Assembly (NCBI RefSeq): GCF_000024125.1
Contig: NC_013222.1
Span: 2,706,501-2,770,500 of the forward strand
Source: Robiginitalea biformata HTCC2501
GTDB taxonomy: Bacteria; Bacteroidota; Bacteroidia; Flavobacteriales; Flavobacteriaceae
Direction of reading: 5' to 3'
Length of the DNA stretch: 64,000 bases
This document shows, piece after piece, positions 45,187-54,007 of this stretch. The position numbers and the translations under genes are program-made. How positions within the stretch are numbered: the first letter of the stretch is position 1; each line of letters starts with the position of its first letter. A model generated the notes under the pieces. The model made no database searches. It was not told the DNA's origin and saw nothing but the letters and a program-made list of their open reading frames with translations.

Positions 45187-45828
45187 TCAGCCCTTGTCCT
45201 CCAGCATCGGGACAAAGCGGAATGCCCCTCCTGCCTGCCTTTCGAATTTTGTTTTGGAGGCGCGGCGGATAAGCATCATCGTCTGGTCTTCCTCCCCTAC
45301 CGGCACCACCATCCGGCCGCCTATGGCCAGCTGGGAAAGCAATTCCCGGGGTACCATCGGGGCACCGGCCGTTACGATAATCCCGTCAAAGGGGGCCTCT
45401 TCGGGGAGGCCTTTGTAACCGTCGCCAAAGACAAACTTTTTGGGCCGGTACCCCATACGCCTGAAAAAAAGGTTCGTTTTTTTAAAGAGCTCCAATTGCC
45501 TTTCGATGGTGTAGACCCGGAGCCTCAAATGCAGCAGGACCGCCGTCTGGTAGCCGCTGCCGGTTCCGATCTCCAATACCTTGTCTCCGGGTTTCAAGCC
45601 CAGCAGAGAAGTTTGGTAAGCCACAGTATAAGGTTGGGAAATCGTTTGGCCCGCCGCTATGGGGAACGCTTTGTCCTGGTAGGCGTGGTCCTCAAAACTG
45701 CTGTCCATGAAGAGGTGCCTGGGAACGGCGCGAATGGCGTCCAGGACCGCCTTGTCCTCTATGCCTTTAGCGGCTACTGCCCCGGCCAGTTGGTTCCTCT
45801 TCCCACGGTGCTTTAAGGTATCCTTCAA
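45187..45828 (-). CDS. pcm: Protein-L-isoaspartate O-methyltransferase
   Basis: A 213-residue SAM-dependent methyltransferase that repairs isoaspartyl residues. It has FPIAAGQTISQPYTVAYQTS, the SAM-binding KVLEIGTGSGYQTAVLLHL, and FDGIIVTAGAPMVPRELLSQ, the PCMT pattern. Length is normal. It is convergent with smpB with no intervening base, which suggests terminators inside the coding ends or dependence on antisense overlap. Cytosolic. Confidence 0.95.
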   Translation of the reverse strand: MKDTLKHRGKRNQLAGAVAAKGIEDKAVLDAIRAVPRHLFMDSSFEDHAYQDKAFPIAAGQTISQPYTVAYQTSLLGLKPGDKVLEIGTGSGYQTAVLLHLRLRVYTIERQLELFKKTNLFFRRMGYRPKKFVFGDGYKGLPEEAPFDGIIVTAGAPMVPRELLSQLAIGGRMVVPVGEEDQTMMLIRRASKTKFERQAGGAFRFVPMLEDKG

Positions 45829-45950
45829 GTTTGTCGGTTTTGCGCTAAGTTAGAAAAATAACAGGAGCTTCCCGACCGGGATTTCGTCAGATTTGGCGTT
45901 GAAGAGCCCAAGAAAAACCAGCCGGCCCGCTCTGTCTCCCAAACTATGTT

Positions 45951-45958
45951 TATTTTTG
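45951..45958 (+). promoter_or_regulatory. -7 element of the Gfo/Idh gene
   Basis: TATTTTTG, a perfect TAnnTTTG match, 17 bases before the ATG at 45976. Confidence 0.55.
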
Positions 45959-45975
45959 GGAAAAACCTCAAGGAT

Positions 45976-46962
45976 ATGATTAAAGCCGGCGTCTTGGGAG
46001 CGGGACATTTGGGAAAAATTCACCTGCGCCTGCTCGGGGAATCCCCCCGATACGAACTCGTCGGGTTTTACGATCCGGACCTCGTGCGGGGCAAGCAGGT
46101 TTCGGAGGAATTCGGGATCCGGTATTTCGACAATATGGGCGAATTGATTGACGCCGTGGACATGGTGGATATCGTCACCCCCACGCTTTCGCACTACGAT
46201 TGCGCCTCCCGGGCCATCCGGGAAGGCCGGCATGTATTTATTGAGAAACCCGTAACCCATACTTACGAAGAAGCGCAGGAGTTGATGGAATTGGTGGAAG
46301 CCCGGGGCGTAAAGGCCCAGGTAGGCCATGTAGAGCGTTTTAACCCGGCGTTCACAGCAGTTGCAGATGCCATCGACTCCCCCATGTTCATCGAGACGCA
46401 TCGCCTGGCAGAATTCAACCCCAGGGGCACCGACGTGCCGGTAGTACTGGATTTGATGATACACGATATCGATATCATCCTGAGCGTTGTCCGGTCTCCG
46501 GTTCGCGATATCCGGGCAAGCGGCGTTTCCGTTATCAGCAAGTCCCCGGACATTGCCAACGCGCGGATTGCCTTTGAAAACGGCTGTGTTGCCAACCTCA
46601 CTGCCAGTCGGATTTCCCTGAAGAATATGCGGAAATCGCGGTTCTTCCAGCGGGATGCCTATATATCGGTGGACTTTTTGGAACGTAAAGTAGAAGTGGT
46701 CAAAATGAAAGACGCCCCCTCCTCCCCCGGGGAGTTCGATATGATCCTGCAAAACGCGGAAGGGGAGAAGAAACAGATTTATTTTGAAAACCCGGAAATC
46801 CGCGCAAATAATGCCATCCTGGACGAACTGGAAACGTTTGCCACGGCCATCGAAACCGGTGGCGACCCGGTGGTTTCCCTGAAGGACGGCGCCCGGGCGC
46901 TGGACGTGGCCCTCCGGGTGATCCGGGCTTTCGACGAGCCCGCCCGCGTGGAACCCTCTTAA
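45976..46962 (+). CDS. Gfo/Idh/MocA family oxidoreductase
   Basis: A 328-residue NAD(P)-dependent oxidoreductase. The Rossmann motif is AGVLGAGHLGKIHLRLLGE and the catalytic EKP motif is in FIEKPVTHTYEEAQELMELV, typical of Gfo/Idh/MocA enzymes that act on sugars or related ketones. Substrate unknown. The start is ATG 45976 because the upstream frame contains the promoter. It is the first gene of a seven- to eight-gene plus-strand run of closely spaced genes. Confidence 0.9.
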   Translation: MIKAGVLGAGHLGKIHLRLLGESPRYELVGFYDPDLVRGKQVSEEFGIRYFDNMGELIDAVDMVDIVTPTLSHYDCASRAIREGRHVFIEKPVTHTYEEAQELMELVEARGVKAQVGHVERFNPAFTAVADAIDSPMFIETHRLAEFNPRGTDVPVVLDLMIHDIDIILSVVRSPVRDIRASGVSVISKSPDIANARIAFENGCVANLTASRISLKNMRKSRFFQRDAYISVDFLERKVEVVKMKDAPSSPGEFDMILQNAEGEKKQIYFENPEIRANNAILDELETFATAIETGGDPVVSLKDGARALDVALRVIRAFDEPARVEPS

Positions 46963-46977
46963 AAAACAATACCTGAA

Positions 46978-47865
46978 ATGAAGAACATATCAGTGGTAGG
47001 CGCCGGTACGATGGGCAACGGAATTGCCCATGTCTTTGCGCAACACGATTACAATGTCCAACTCATCGATATCTCGGAGGATAGCCTGCAAAAGGGCATG
47101 GAAACCATTGAGCGGAACCTCCGGCGCATGGTGGCCAAAGGGACTATCGAATCCGAAAGCGTCCAGGCGACGCTGGGGAATATCCAGACCCATACCTCCC
47201 TCTCCGAAGGGGTTGCAGGGGCCGACCTGGTGGTGGAAGCAGCGACGGAAAATGCCGGGCTGAAGATGGATGTTTTCAGGGAATTGGATGCCTCGGCCCC
47301 GGAAGATGCGATCCTGGCCAGCAACACTTCTTCAATCTCCATAACGGAAATCGCGGCGGCTACCGGCCGGCCCGAAAAGGTGATCGGCATGCACTTTATG
47401 AACCCGGTGCCCCTTATGCAGCTCGTGGAGGTCATCCGCGGGTACAGCACGAGCGATGCGGTAACCCGCGCGGTATTGGACCTCTCCGTGAAATTGGGTA
47501 AAACCCCCACCGAGGTCAATGATTGCCCGGGCTTTGTTGCAAACCGCATCCTGATGCCCATGATCAACGAAGCGATTGAATCCCTGTATACGGGCGTGGC
47601 CGGGGTGCAGGAAATCGACACGGTGATGAAACTCGGGATGGGCCACCCGATGGGCCCCCTCCAACTGGCCGATTTTATCGGATTGGATGTGTGCCTGTCC
47701 ATCCTGGACGTACTGAGCGACGGTTTTCGGATCCCCAAATACGCGGCCTGCCCGCTCCTGAGAAAAATGGTCACCGCCGGGAAACTCGGGGTAAAATCCG
47801 GGGAAGGCTTTTACGACTATTCCGAGTCGCGGAAAGCCGAACGCGTATCCCGGCAGTTCAGCTGA
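46978..47865 (+). CDS. 3-hydroxyacyl-CoA dehydrogenase (3-hydroxybutyryl-CoA type)
   Basis: A 295-residue NAD-dependent dehydrogenase. It has NISVVGAGTMGNGIAHVFAQ, the catalytic His in KVIGMHFMNPVPLMQLVEVI, and a C-terminal domain with NDCPGFVANRILMPMINEAI and GMGHPMGPLQLADFIGLDVC. Short single-function form acting on 3-hydroxybutyryl-CoA in other species, probably in beta-oxidation or butyrate metabolism. It starts 15 bases after the Gfo/Idh gene, so it is cotranscribed with it. No thiolase is adjacent. Confidence 0.93.
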   Translation: MKNISVVGAGTMGNGIAHVFAQHDYNVQLIDISEDSLQKGMETIERNLRRMVAKGTIESESVQATLGNIQTHTSLSEGVAGADLVVEAATENAGLKMDVFRELDASAPEDAILASNTSSISITEIAAATGRPEKVIGMHFMNPVPLMQLVEVIRGYSTSDAVTRAVLDLSVKLGKTPTEVNDCPGFVANRILMPMINEAIESLYTGVAGVQEIDTVMKLGMGHPMGPLQLADFIGLDVCLSILDVLSDGFRIPKYAACPLLRKMVTAGKLGVKSGEGFYDYSESRKAERVSRQFS

Positions 47866-47869
47866 TCCG

Positions 47870-49105
47870 ATGCCAGAAGCACTCCCTTTTGCAGCCATCC
47901 GACCTGCCGTAGACAAGGCCCCATTCGTGGTTTCCCGCTCCTGGGACGATTACCCGCCGAGGGACCGGACGGCCGAAATGCGCGCCAACCCGTTCTCCTT
48001 CCTGCATATCATCGACCCGGGTTTTAAATTCAACACCCCGCTGAAAGGCAGCCGGCGCCATGAGATGGTCCGCAACCGGTACCTGGAATTTCTGGAAGAA
48101 GGTATCCTCGTAAAGGAGAGCCAGCCCTGTTATTACATCTATGAGAGTTCGCGCCCCGGGTTTACCTGTCGGGGAATTTTTTGTGCCACACCCACTTCCC
48201 GATACCGGGACGGCAGCATCCGCCGGCACGAAGACACCATCCGCCGGCGGGAGGTGTTATTTGCGGATTACCTGGAACAGGTGCGATTTAACGCGGAACC
48301 CGTCCTGCTCACCTACCCGGACAACCCGGCGGTGGACGCTGAAACAGCCGCTATCTGCCGTGGAAAACCCCTGTACCATTTTACCACACCGGACCGGGTG
48401 GAACACCGGATGTGGGTGGTGCGGGACGAATCCCGGATTCGCGCCATCCGGGAGGCCTTTGCGGGTATCCCCGTGGTATATATCGCAGACGGCCACCACC
48501 GGAGCGCCTCCTCCGACCTGCTGGCGCGGAGGCTGCAGGAAAACAACCCGGATCATCACGGCAAGGAGCCCTACAACTATTTCATGAGCTATCTGATCCC
48601 GGAGTCCCAGGTGCGTATCCGGGCCTTCCACCGGGTGCTGACCGACCTCGGCGATTTGCAACCTGCCGATATCCTGCTGCAACTCGATGCGGCATTCCGG
48701 ATTCGGCCCCTGGGAACCCAACCATACGAGCCGACCCGAAAACACGTATTCTCCATGTACCTGGATGGCGCCTTTTACGAGCTGCATTTGCGCAAATCGG
48801 CCCGGCCCCGGGAATCCGCCCTGGACAACCTGGATGTCTGCCTCCTGAACGAGAAGGTACTCAAACCGGTTTTCGGCATTACCGATCCGCGCCGGGACCG
48901 GCGGCTCCAGTATCGGTGCTGGGAGCACCCGGCACTGGAACTCAAAGCAGCGGTGGACAGCGGGCTGTTCGCTGTGGGCTTCGGGTTGGTACCCGTGAGT
49001 ATGGAGGAAATCCGGAATGTGGCGGACAGCGGGCAGACCATGCCGCCTAAAAGCACCTTTTTGGAACCTAAATTACGCAGTGGCCTGACTATTTATGATA
49101 TTTGA
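47870..49105 (+). CDS. DUF1015 family protein
   Basis: A 411-residue cytosolic protein of the DUF1015 family. Signature regions are LPFAAIRPAVDKAPFVVSRS, WVVRDESRIRAIREAFAGIP and YIADGHHRSASSDLLARRLQ, the last the family's conserved His/Asp-rich motif. It is often found near serA/serC-type genes in other phyla, but here follows 3-hydroxyacyl-CoA dehydrogenase by four bases. Function not established. The start is ATG 47870. Confidence 0.9.
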   Translation: MPEALPFAAIRPAVDKAPFVVSRSWDDYPPRDRTAEMRANPFSFLHIIDPGFKFNTPLKGSRRHEMVRNRYLEFLEEGILVKESQPCYYIYESSRPGFTCRGIFCATPTSRYRDGSIRRHEDTIRRREVLFADYLEQVRFNAEPVLLTYPDNPAVDAETAAICRGKPLYHFTTPDRVEHRMWVVRDESRIRAIREAFAGIPVVYIADGHHRSASSDLLARRLQENNPDHHGKEPYNYFMSYLIPESQVRIRAFHRVLTDLGDLQPADILLQLDAAFRIRPLGTQPYEPTRKHVFSMYLDGAFYELHLRKSARPRESALDNLDVCLLNEKVLKPVFGITDPRRDRRLQYRCWEHPALELKAAVDSGLFAVGFGLVPVSMEEIRNVADSGQTMPPKSTFLEPKLRSGLTIYDI

Positions 49106-49107
49106 AC

Positions 49108-49146
49108 CCAGAGAAGCACTGTGAAAATTTAAATCCAGAGAAGCAC
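49108..49146 (+). repeat. Duplicated 12-base motif before yggS
   Basis: CCAGAGAAGCAC occurs at 49108-49119 and 49135-49146, 27 bases apart; the second copy is directly followed by the ATG of yggS. The first is followed by TGTG. Perhaps a small duplication that copied the ribosome-binding region. Confidence 0.7.
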
Positions 49147-49147
49147 C

Positions 49148-49807
49148 ATGTCCATGGAAATAGCGAAAAGACTTGCGGAACTGAAGGAATCCCTGCCGGA
49201 TGGCGTTACCCTGGTGGCCGTGTCCAAAACCAAGGACGATTCGGCCATCATGGAGGCGTACGAGGCAGGGCATCGCGTTTTCGGCGAGAACCGGGTACAG
49301 GAACTCACGGCCAAGTACGAACGCCTCCCCAAGGACATCCAATGGCATATGATCGGGCACCTGCAACGCAACAAGGTAAAGTACCTCGCGCCGTTTGTCA
49401 GCCTGATCCAGGGGGTGGACAGCCCGCGCCTGTTACGTGAAATCGACAAACGCGGCCGACAGGCCGGTCGGGTCATCGACTGCCTGCTGCAGGTACATAT
49501 CGCCGAGGAGGACAGCAAATTTGGCTTCGACCGGGAGGAACTCGAGGAGTTGCTCGCAGGCGGGTCGCTCAGGGAGATGGAACATGTACGGGTTCGCGGG
49601 ATGATGGGCATGGCGACATTTACGGATAATACCGCCCAGGTACGCCGGGAATTTGCCAGTTTAAAAGCATTGTACGACAGGTGGCTGGAAGCCGACCCCC
49701 GGGCAGACATCCTTTCCATGGGGATGAGCGGGGACTACCGCATTGCCCTGGAGGAGGGAAGCAACATGGTCCGGATCGGAAGCAGTATCTTTGGCGCCAG
49801 GGATTAA
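49148..49807 (+). CDS. YggS-family PLP-binding protein
   Basis: A 219-residue PLP-homeostasis protein (PLPBP/YggS). It has the PLP-Lys in LVAVSKTKDDSAIMEAYEAG, HRVFGENRVQELTAKYERLP, WHMIGHLQRNKVKYLAPFVS, and DILSMGMSGDYRIALEEGSN plus MVRIGSSIFG. The enzyme-like fold has no confirmed catalytic activity in the family; it buffers PLP. It follows the DUF1015 gene by 42 bases with a duplicated 12-base motif in the gap. The start is ATG 49148 at MSMEIAKRLAELKE. Confidence 0.93.
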   Translation: MSMEIAKRLAELKESLPDGVTLVAVSKTKDDSAIMEAYEAGHRVFGENRVQELTAKYERLPKDIQWHMIGHLQRNKVKYLAPFVSLIQGVDSPRLLREIDKRGRQAGRVIDCLLQVHIAEEDSKFGFDREELEELLAGGSLREMEHVRVRGMMGMATFTDNTAQVRREFASLKALYDRWLEADPRADILSMGMSGDYRIALEEGSNMVRIGSSIFGARD

Positions 49808-49826
49808 CAGTAAAAGAACAGGGATT

Positions 49827-50954
49827 TTGACGTACGCCGTACTCGACATAGAAACCACCGGGGGAAAATTTGACGAAGAAGGGATTACCGAAATCGCTAT
49901 CCACCGCTTTGACGGCCATGAGGTGGTGGATACTTTTATCAGCCTGATCAACCCGGAACGCCCAATCCAGCCTTATGTTCAGAAACTCACCGGCATCGAC
50001 CCGAAAATGGTGCAGACCGCCCCGCGATTCCACCAGGTTGCCAAGCGGATAGTTGAAATTACGCGCGACAGCGTGCTGGTAGCCCACAACGCCCAGTTCG
50101 ACTACCGGATCCTGCGTACGGAATTCAGGCGGCTCGGGTATAATTTCGAGCGGAAAACCCTGTGTACGGTCGATTTGTCCCAGCGGCTGATCCCCGATGC
50201 GGAATCGCACAGCCTGGGCAAACTCGTCCGGTCGCTCGGCATCCCGGTCAGCAATCGCCACCGGGCCAACGGGGACGCCCTGGCTACCTTGAAATTATTG
50301 CAACACCTGCTGGATCGGGATACCGGCAAGACCATCACCTCGGAGGTGATCCGTGCAGAAACCCTTGGGGAACTCTCCAACCGCCAACTCCGATTTGTGG
50401 AGGAGGCCCCGGATTCCGTGGGCGTTTATTACCTGTACGATAAAGATGGCAACCTGTTGTACCTGGATGGAACGCGCGACATGAAACGCAGCCTGAACCG
50501 GCACTTTACCGGGGAGAGCCCGCATTCCAGAGCACTGCGGAAACTGACCCGCGAGGTGCGTTTCGAAAAAACCGGAAGCGAATTGATCGCCAGGCTGAAG
50601 GCATTTGCCGAGGTCCGGGAAAACAAACCGTCCTACCGACCCAGGAAAAAAGGCCGGCAGGTGACCCCCGGGACGGCCCTCCATATCAACGGGGACCGGT
50701 TTCCCCTTGGGGAATGCGATTTATTGCTGGTGGATACCGGGAGGTCCGAGGGAGAGCGTGCCGCAGTTCGCATCGGACAGGAAGGCGTAAAAGGCATGGG
50801 GTACTTTGGGCTGAACCATCAAATCAATAATATTCCTATCTTAGAGAATCTGTTGACCCCAATTGCCGACCCCCGGGGCGGTTTGGGCATTGTTGCCGCC
50901 TACCTGAAGGATCAGAAGGTCCTGCGGATTGTAGAACTCAACGAATCCTCTTGA
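49827..50954 (+). CDS. DEDDh exonuclease fused to a GIY-YIG-like domain
   Basis: A 375-residue nuclease. The N-terminal DnaQ-type exonuclease domain has Exo I YAVLDIETTGGKFDEEGITE, Exo II AHNAQFDYRILRTEF and Exo III with the DEDDh His/Asp (NRHRANGDALATLKLLQHL). The C-terminal part has a GIY-YIG-like pattern (VGVYYLYDKDGNLLYLDGTR) in which the usual YVGK is replaced by YLDG, so nuclease activity of this part is doubtful. This fusion is widespread in Bacteroidota. The start is TTG 49827, as no ATG is in frame near the conserved N-terminus. Its stop overlaps the channel gene. Confidence 0.88.
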   Translation: MTYAVLDIETTGGKFDEEGITEIAIHRFDGHEVVDTFISLINPERPIQPYVQKLTGIDPKMVQTAPRFHQVAKRIVEITRDSVLVAHNAQFDYRILRTEFRRLGYNFERKTLCTVDLSQRLIPDAESHSLGKLVRSLGIPVSNRHRANGDALATLKLLQHLLDRDTGKTITSEVIRAETLGELSNRQLRFVEEAPDSVGVYYLYDKDGNLLYLDGTRDMKRSLNRHFTGESPHSRALRKLTREVRFEKTGSELIARLKAFAEVRENKPSYRPRKKGRQVTPGTALHINGDRFPLGECDLLLVDTGRSEGERAAVRIGQEGVKGMGYFGLNHQINNIPILENLLTPIADPRGGLGIVAAYLKDQKVLRIVELNESS

Positions 50955-51796
50955 AAGACTCCGACAACAATTTCGGCTGGAAGCGCAAGCTCCACGAAAT
51001 CATCTACGAAGCCGACACCCCGGAAGGGAAATGGTTTGACCTGATCCTGTTTGCGGTGATCATCCTGAGTGTGCTCCTGGTTATGCTGGAAAGCGTCGCG
51101 GAATTCGACGCCAAGTACCACCGGGAGTTGCTGGCGCTGGAATGGGTAGTGACGATATTTTTTACCATCGAATACATTGCCCGGGTGGTGTGCATCCGGA
51201 AGCCAACCAGCTATATTTTCAGTTTTTACGGCATCATCGATTTCCTCTCCACCATCCCCCTGTATGTTTCCTATATATTTGCCGGCTCCCAGGTACTGCT
51301 GGCCGTTAGGGCCCTGCGCCTGCTGCGTATTTTCCGGATCCTGAAACTCGTGCAGTTTATCGGGGAGGCCTCCCAGCTGAAATCTGCCTTGAAGGCGAGC
51401 CGGGCCAAGATCTTTGTCTTTATCTATGCGGTATTGATCCTCTCCGTGATCCTGGGCACCATCATGTACATGATCGAAGGGGACGAAGCCGGCTTCACGA
51501 GCATCCCGCGCAGCATTTACTGGACGATAGTCACGCTCACCACGGTGGGATTCGGGGATATTACCCCCCAGACAACACTGGGCCAGCTGATCGCCACGAT
51601 CATTATGGTGCTGGGATATGGCATCATTGCGGTCCCCACAGGCATCGTGACGGTGGAGTACGGCAGACAGAAGCGGGAAGGAACGGCCTCCAAAGAGCCG
51701 GTTGTCCACCTGAATACCCAATCCTGCCCTGACTGCGCCGTCGGGGGACACCGGGACGGGGCGGAATTCTGCTTTAATTGCGGGGCCCGGTTGTGA
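50951..51796 (+). CDS. Voltage-gated potassium-channel-like protein with zinc ribbon
   Basis: A 281-residue six-helix ion channel. Membrane helices are at about residues 27-48, 60-80, 90-115, 150-175 and 210-235, the S4-like segment is rich in Arg (ALRLLRIFRILKLVQFIGEA) and the pore filter is TLTTVGFGDITP, fitting K+ selectivity. A C-terminal zinc-ribbon-like tail (CPDC ... CFNCGARL) follows the last helix. It starts at TTG 50951, overlapping the exonuclease TGA in CTTGA. Probably in the inner membrane. The miaA ATG overlaps its stop. Confidence 0.88.
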   Translation: MKDSDNNFGWKRKLHEIIYEADTPEGKWFDLILFAVIILSVLLVMLESVAEFDAKYHRELLALEWVVTIFFTIEYIARVVCIRKPTSYIFSFYGIIDFLSTIPLYVSYIFAGSQVLLAVRALRLLRIFRILKLVQFIGEASQLKSALKASRAKIFVFIYAVLILSVILGTIMYMIEGDEAGFTSIPRSIYWTIVTLTTVGFGDITPQTTLGQLIATIIMVLGYGIIAVPTGIVTVEYGRQKREGTASKEPVVHLNTQSCPDCAVGGHRDGAEFCFNCGARL

Positions 51797-52716
51797 TGGG
51801 AAAGGTGCTGATCTCCATCGGCGGCCCTACCGGTATCGGCAAGACCACCTGGGCCATCGGCCTGGCCCGGCATTACCGGGCCGAGATCCTCTCCGCGGAT
51901 TCCCGGCAGTTCTACAGGGAAATCCCCATCGGGACCGCCAGCCCGACATTGTCTGAACAGGAACAGGCGCCCCACCACTTCGTAGGACACCTCTCCGTAC
52001 ACGATACCTATTCCGTCGGGGACTTCCGGCGGGATGCCCTGGAACGCCTCCGGAACCTGTTTAAAACCCATGATATAGCAATCCTTGTCGGGGGGAGCGG
52101 CCTCTACCTGGATGCGGTAACACGCGGACTGGACGAATTCCCGGAGGTGGAAGCCAGGATCCGCCGGGAACTCAATGCGCTTTGGCAGGATCAGGGCCTG
52201 GGGGCCCTGCAGGAGATGCTGCGCGAAAAAGACCCCGAGTATTATTCCGCGGTAGACCGGCAAAATCCGCACCGGCTGATCCGCGCCCTGGAGGTATGCC
52301 TGGTTGCCGGTCGGCCTTACAGTTCATTCCTGGGCAAACGAAAGGCCCCGGAATTTTTCAAAACGATTCGCCTGGGTATCGATGCCCCTAGGGAAACGGT
52401 TTACCGCAGGATTGAACAGCGGGTGCAGGCCATGGTGAAAGCGGGCCTGGAAGCCGAAGCCCGGTCGCTCTACCCCTACCGGGACCTCAATGCACTGCAA
52501 ACGGTGGGGTATCAGGAATTTTTTGCATATTTCGATGGGAAATACGACCGGGATACCGCCCTGGAGGAAATTGCCAAAAACACGCGGCGCTTTGCGAAAA
52601 GACAGCTGACGTGGTTCCGGAAAGATCCCGAAATCCATTGGATCCCCTATGATGCCCCCCTGGACCAGGCCATTGAATATATTGACGCACAAATGAAAAA
52701 TCTGCGCCATGGATAG
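51796..52716 (+). CDS. miaA: tRNA dimethylallyltransferase
   Basis: A 306-residue enzyme that adds an isopentenyl group to A37 of tRNAs reading UNN codons. It has ISIGGPTGIGKTTWAIGLAR, SADSRQFYREIPIGTASPTL, AILVGGSGLYLDAVTRGLDE and the C-terminal Gln/Arg-rich RFAKRQLTWFRKD. ATG 51796 overlaps the channel stop (TGATG). It is cotranscribed with neighbours and the gluconokinase ATG begins within its 3' end. Confidence 0.95.
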   Translation: MGKVLISIGGPTGIGKTTWAIGLARHYRAEILSADSRQFYREIPIGTASPTLSEQEQAPHHFVGHLSVHDTYSVGDFRRDALERLRNLFKTHDIAILVGGSGLYLDAVTRGLDEFPEVEARIRRELNALWQDQGLGALQEMLREKDPEYYSAVDRQNPHRLIRALEVCLVAGRPYSSFLGKRKAPEFFKTIRLGIDAPRETVYRRIEQRVQAMVKAGLEAEARSLYPYRDLNALQTVGYQEFFAYFDGKYDRDTALEEIAKNTRRFAKRQLTWFRKDPEIHWIPYDAPLDQAIEYIDAQMKNLRHG

Positions 52717-53224
52717 CAGCCAACCGGACATATTTATCGTAATGGGGGTTTCCGCCTGCGGCAAAACCACCCTGGGAAAGGCCCTGGCAGCCGAACTGGA
52801 GTGTCCGTTTTTCGATGGGGACGACTTCCACCCGCCGGAAAATATCGTGAAAATGAAGGCCGAAGAACCCCTGGGCGATTCGGACCGGGAAGGCTGGCTG
52901 AAAGCCCTCAATGCGCTGGCCCGCAAACATACGGGCTCGGGAGGGGCAGTGATCGCTTGTTCGGCCCTGAAAGAAAAGTACCGGGACTGGCTCAGGGAGG
53001 GGTTGGCACCTGGGAAAATTTGCTGGGTGGTACTAACCGGCACCTTTGACGCCATCCTGGAGCGCATTCAGGCCCGTGCCGACCACTACATGCCCCCTGC
53101 TCTGCTCCGCAGCCAATTTGCGGACCTGGAAGTACCCGATTACGGAATCCACCTTCCGGCCTACGGAATGCCAACCGAAGAAATGGTCCGTCGGGTTTCG
53201 GCCCATATTAAAACGAACCGATAA
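52709..53224 (+). CDS. gntK: Gluconokinase
   Basis: A 171-residue kinase phosphorylating gluconate. P-loop FIVMGVSACGKTTLGKALA; substrate region with FFDGDDFHPPENIVKMKAEE and PLGDSDREGWLKALNALAR; and ACSALKEKYRDWLREGL. Typical GntK length and motifs. It overlaps miaA by eight bases and is the last gene of this run. Other gluconate genes are absent, so its use in the cell is unclear. Cytosolic. Confidence 0.93.
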   Translation: MDSSQPDIFIVMGVSACGKTTLGKALAAELECPFFDGDDFHPPENIVKMKAEEPLGDSDREGWLKALNALARKHTGSGGAVIACSALKEKYRDWLREGLAPGKICWVVLTGTFDAILERIQARADHYMPPALLRSQFADLEVPDYGIHLPAYGMPTEEMVRRVSAHIKTNR

Positions 53225-53275
53225 TACGGATATCCGGGCAGGCTGGGCGTACCGCAGCCCACCACAGCCAGCGGG

Positions 53276-53998
53276 CTATTCGGATTTTTCAGAATCGGTC
53301 TTGACTACCAGGCGGAAGCCTTCCCCGTGGATGTTGAGGATTTCCACGCTATCGTCTTTCTTGAGGTATTTGCGCAGCTTGGCAATGTAAACGTCCATGC
53401 TCCGCGATGTGAAATAGTTGTCGTCCCGCCAGATTTTGGTCAGGGCGAGTTCCCGGGGCATCAGGTCGTTTTCGTGCAGGGCCAGGAGCCGCAGCAATTC
53501 ATTTTCCTTGGGGGAGAGCTTGGTGGGCTCCTCGTCTTTGTACTTGAGGAACCGCAATTTGGAATTCAGGTGGAAATCCCCGAAATCAAATTCAAATTGC
53601 TTGCTGTCCGCCAGGCTGTTGGAGGCTTTCCTCTGCAGGATCGCCTTGAGTTTCACGAGCAGGACTTCCGAATCAAACGGCTTGTTCAGGTAGTCGTCTG
53701 CACCTGCCTTATATCCTTTCAGCACATCTTCCTTCATGGTTTTGGCGGTGAGGAAAATAATCGGAATGTGGTCGTTTTTCTCGCGGATCTCCTTGGCCAG
53801 CGTAAATCCGTCCTTATAGGGCATCATCACATCCAGGATGCAAACGTCAAAAGGCTCCTTTTTAAACTTCTCGAAGCCCTCCATACCGTTTTTAGCCAGG
53901 GTAACGTCAAAATCATTCATCGAAAGGTAATCCTTCAGGACGATGCCGAAGTTCGGGTCGTCTTCCACCAAAAGAATCTTTTTATTCTCTGTTTCCAT
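53276..53998 (-). CDS. OmpR/PhoB-family response regulator
   Basis: A 240-residue regulator. The receiver domain has the acidic pair in LLVEDDPNFG, phospho-acceptor Asp in VCILDVMMPYKDGFTLAKEI and the Lys in DYLNKPFDSEVLL. The C-terminal OmpR-type winged helix (LSPKENELLRLLALHENDLM, SRSMDVYIAKLRKYLKKDDS) binds DNA. It lies nine bases after the histidine kinase gene, which is its likely partner. The signal is unknown. Convergent with gntK. Confidence 0.94.
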   Translation of the reverse strand: METENKKILLVEDDPNFGIVLKDYLSMNDFDVTLAKNGMEGFEKFKKEPFDVCILDVMMPYKDGFTLAKEIREKNDHIPIIFLTAKTMKEDVLKGYKAGADDYLNKPFDSEVLLVKLKAILQRKASNSLADSKQFEFDFGDFHLNSKLRFLKYKDEEPTKLSPKENELLRLLALHENDLMPRELALTKIWRDDNYFTSRSMDVYIAKLRKYLKKDDSVEILNIHGEGFRLVVKTDSEKSE

Positions 53999-54007
53999 AC
54001 TCGCTTG

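Noticed and set aside
49827..50954. Exonuclease/GIY-YIG fusion as a novel system
   Set aside because: This fusion is common in Bacteroidota and other phyla; only the degenerate YLDG motif is of note.
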